Source of the DNA: Smithella sp. ME-1
GTDB taxonomy: Bacteria; Desulfobacterota; Syntrophia; Syntrophales; Smithellaceae
Direction of reading: 5' to 3'
Assembly: GCA_000495415.1 (NCBI GenBank)
Contig: AWGX01000429.1
Coordinates: 1-7,544 of the forward strand
DNA length: 7,544 bases
The position numbers and the translations under genes are program-made. The notes under the pieces are model-generated. The model made no database searches and was not told the origin of the DNA. It saw only the letters and a list, made by a program, of their open reading frames with translations. This document shows, piece by piece, positions 6,097 through 7,544 of this stretch; position 1 is the stretch's first letter, and each line of letters opens with the position of its first letter.

Positions 6097-7479
6097 ATGC
6101 TGAATGCAAAAAATGATTCTTTTGTCAATTTATATAAAAGAATTCTGACACCAACTAAAACTGTTTGTCAGAGCGATTTTACTTTTTCCGGATACAGTTA
6201 CGGCGATGTGTTCGGACTGGCGGCAGGCCTTAAAAAAACGTTAGCGCGCCGTGGCAAGGAAAAAACACTTTGTCTCTGTACGACAAACAAAGCCGTTGTC
6301 GCCGCTTGCTTACTGTCCTCATTGACCGGTTCCTGTCAGCTAATTCTTCCTTATTCTTTTTCTGCTCATGCACTGGCGGAAATGTATGAAACGATTGGGT
6401 TTGATTTTGCCGTCGCAGATCAGCCGGAGGAAATGCCGGCGGAGGTGGAAGTAATAACACCTGTTCCCGCTGCAATAGAAAACGTTAAATCTGTTTTAAT
6501 TCGCGATCCGGACAAAACATTTTTACGTCTTTTCACAGGCGGCTCGACAGGCAAACCGAAATCCTGGTCTAAAACTCCGCGAAATCTATTAGCAGAAGCT
6601 TTTTATTTGCAGAAAAAATTTGCCCTTTCGGATAAAGACCTTTTTGTGGCGACTATTCCGCCTTATCATATTTATGGCTTGCTTTTTTCTGTTCTTGTCC
6701 CCTTTGTTGCTCATGCGCGAGTGCTATCTGATATTTATACCTTCCCGCAGGAGATTATTTCCACCATCAATAAACATAAAGCTTCTGTATTGGTCAGCGT
6801 GCCCATTCATTACCGCGCCCTGAAAGTTGATAATTTATCCGTTCCGTCACTGAAAATTGCGTTTTCTTCTGCCGGCGTCCTGAATCGTTCAGATGGTCTG
6901 AATTTCCTGAAAAAAACAGGACTGGGCATCACAGAGATCTATGGTTCTACGGAAACAGGTGGCGTGGCTACGCGCTGTATAAGTGAACATACGGATAGCT
7001 GGAGAGCGTTTGATGTTGTATCTTGGAAATTAGTTGAGAGCAGGTTGTCCGTTAAATCCGATTTTGCATCTTTAGAAATGGAACGTGATACGGAAGGTTT
7101 CTGCATAACCGGCGATGAAGCACGTGAAGAAAAGGATAACCGTTTTGTTCTTTTGGGCAGAGCCGACGGTATTGTAAAGGTCGCCGGAAAAAGAGTTGAC
7201 CTGCTTGACATACAAAATAAGATTAAGACATTGCCTACCGTCAGCGATGTTGTTGTTTTAGCGATGCCTGCGGAGAATGGGAGGGAAAGCGTGGTTGCCG
7301 CAGTCATTGCCTGTGATCTGACAGAAACTCACGTAAAGAAGCTTTTAATGGAAATGCTGGAACCTTACGCTGTTCCCCGTCGCATAAAAATAGTTTCCTC
7401 GATAACCAGAACAGCCACTGGTAAAATTGATCGTCGCCTGATTGAACAATTATTCTTGGATAACAAAAAGCCAGTGTAG
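6097..7479 (+). CDS. Adenylate-forming acyl ligase (AMP-binding), aryl-polyene-cluster-like
   Basis: 460 residues, cytosolic, shorter than the usual 500-560 of acyl-CoA synthetases. The adenylation motifs are all present: phosphate loop TGGSTGKPK (147-155), PPYHIYGL (188-195), YGSTETGG (282-289), TGD (338-340), GRADGIVKVAGKRVD (354-368) and TGKIDR with catalytic K443 (441-446). It should activate a carboxylic acid with ATP to an acyl-adenylate and pass it to CoA or an acyl carrier protein. The compact size, loosely conserved N-terminus, short region between YGSTE and TGD, and KS-KT pattern after the phosphate loop (155-160) recall the AMP-ligases of aryl-polyene and related fatty-acid-like clusters, where the acceptor is a carrier protein. 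That subfamily call is moderate, since no carrier protein or ketosynthase is visible here. The start has only a weak purine run upstream. It lies 62 bases after the phosphodiesterase and may open a cluster that continues rightwards. Confidence 0.88.
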   Translation: MLNAKNDSFVNLYKRILTPTKTVCQSDFTFSGYSYGDVFGLAAGLKKTLARRGKEKTLCLCTTNKAVVAACLLSSLTGSCQLILPYSFSAHALAEMYETIGFDFAVADQPEEMPAEVEVITPVPAAIENVKSVLIRDPDKTFLRLFTGGSTGKPKSWSKTPRNLLAEAFYLQKKFALSDKDLFVATIPPYHIYGLLFSVLVPFVAHARVLSDIYTFPQEIISTINKHKASVLVSVPIHYRALKVDNLSVPSLKIAFSSAGVLNRSDGLNFLKKTGLGITEIYGSTETGGVATRCISEHTDSWRAFDVVSWKLVESRLSVKSDFASLEMERDTEGFCITGDEAREEKDNRFVLLGRADGIVKVAGKRVDLLDIQNKIKTLPTVSDVVVLAMPAENGRESVVAAVIACDLTETHVKKLLMEMLEPYAVPRRIKIVSSITRTATGKIDRRLIEQLFLDNKKPV

Positions 7480-7544
7480 ATCGTCGTGCTGCCATTAATG
7501 TTAATGCTATCGCCATATCCCCATTTCTAAATCAAAGATGATAT
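7480..7544. other. Right-edge tail, no gene or terminator recognised
   Basis: 65 bases after the ligase stop. CATTAATGTTAATG (7494-7507) is a near-palindrome but leaves too small a loop for a stable hairpin, and no T-tract follows. An ATG at 7538-7540 could open a further gene just outside the window, but without a convincing ribosome site. The absence of a terminator is compatible with the transcript continuing. Confidence 0.4.

Noticed and set aside
6939..7307. 122-codon minus-strand frame inside the ligase gene
   Set aside because: Serine/threonine-rich antisense shadow of the conserved adenylation motifs, with no recognisable product.
7494..7507. CATTAATGTTAATG near-palindrome after the ligase as a terminator
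   Set aside because: A full stem would leave a two-base loop; it is A/T-only in the core and no T-run follows.
1..7544. CRISPR array, tRNA, rRNA, insertion sequence or attachment site
   Set aside because: No regularly spaced repeats, cloverleaf-like sequence, transposase motifs or terminal inverted repeats were seen on either strand.

Overview
The window holds four complete genes, all on the + strand, filling roughly positions 300-7479, with an AT-rich non-coding leader in front and a short non-coding tail behind. By eye it is AT-rich. Strong GGAGG-type ribosome sites, a textbook sigma70-like promoter and c-di-GMP signalling genes point to a Gram-negative bacterium. The style of the large sensor proteins (a cytoplasmic V4R-like domain joined to GAF, PAS and HD-GYP, and a YcgR/PilZ protein fused to GNAT domains) is what I associate with Desulfobacterota, perhaps Syntrophales. 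That placement is inference, not something the sequence proves.

Layout: (1) 1-299, an intergenic leader with a near-consensus promoter at 185-213. (2) 300-1514, an enolase-superfamily enzyme of the muconate-lactonizing/dipeptide-epimerase type. (3) 1552-3648, a 698-residue protein with a YcgR-like N-terminus, two PilZ domains and a C-terminal half that looks like a tandem GNAT acyltransferase fold. (4) 3686-6034 (start possibly 3689), a membrane-anchored HD-GYP c-di-GMP phosphodiesterase with V4R-like, GAF and PAS sensory domains. (5) 6097-7479, a short adenylate-forming ligase resembling the AMP-ligases of aryl-polyene-type clusters. (6) 7480-7544, a tail with no clear terminator or gene.

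The first three genes are separated by only 37 bases each and probably form one transcription unit read from the promoter at 185-213. The gap to the ligase is 62 bases, with no terminator or good promoter visible, so it may be co-transcribed. The locus puts a probable c-di-GMP receptor (PilZ) beside a probable c-di-GMP eraser (HD-GYP), between two metabolic enzymes: one acting on an alpha-carbon acid or dipeptide-like substrate, the other activating a carboxylic acid. The best working idea is a c-di-GMP-controlled step of acyl or amino-acid modification in which the PilZ-GNAT protein is the controlled enzyme or a degenerate scaffold. The product is unknown. The ligase may instead be the first gene of a separate cluster that continues past the right edge.
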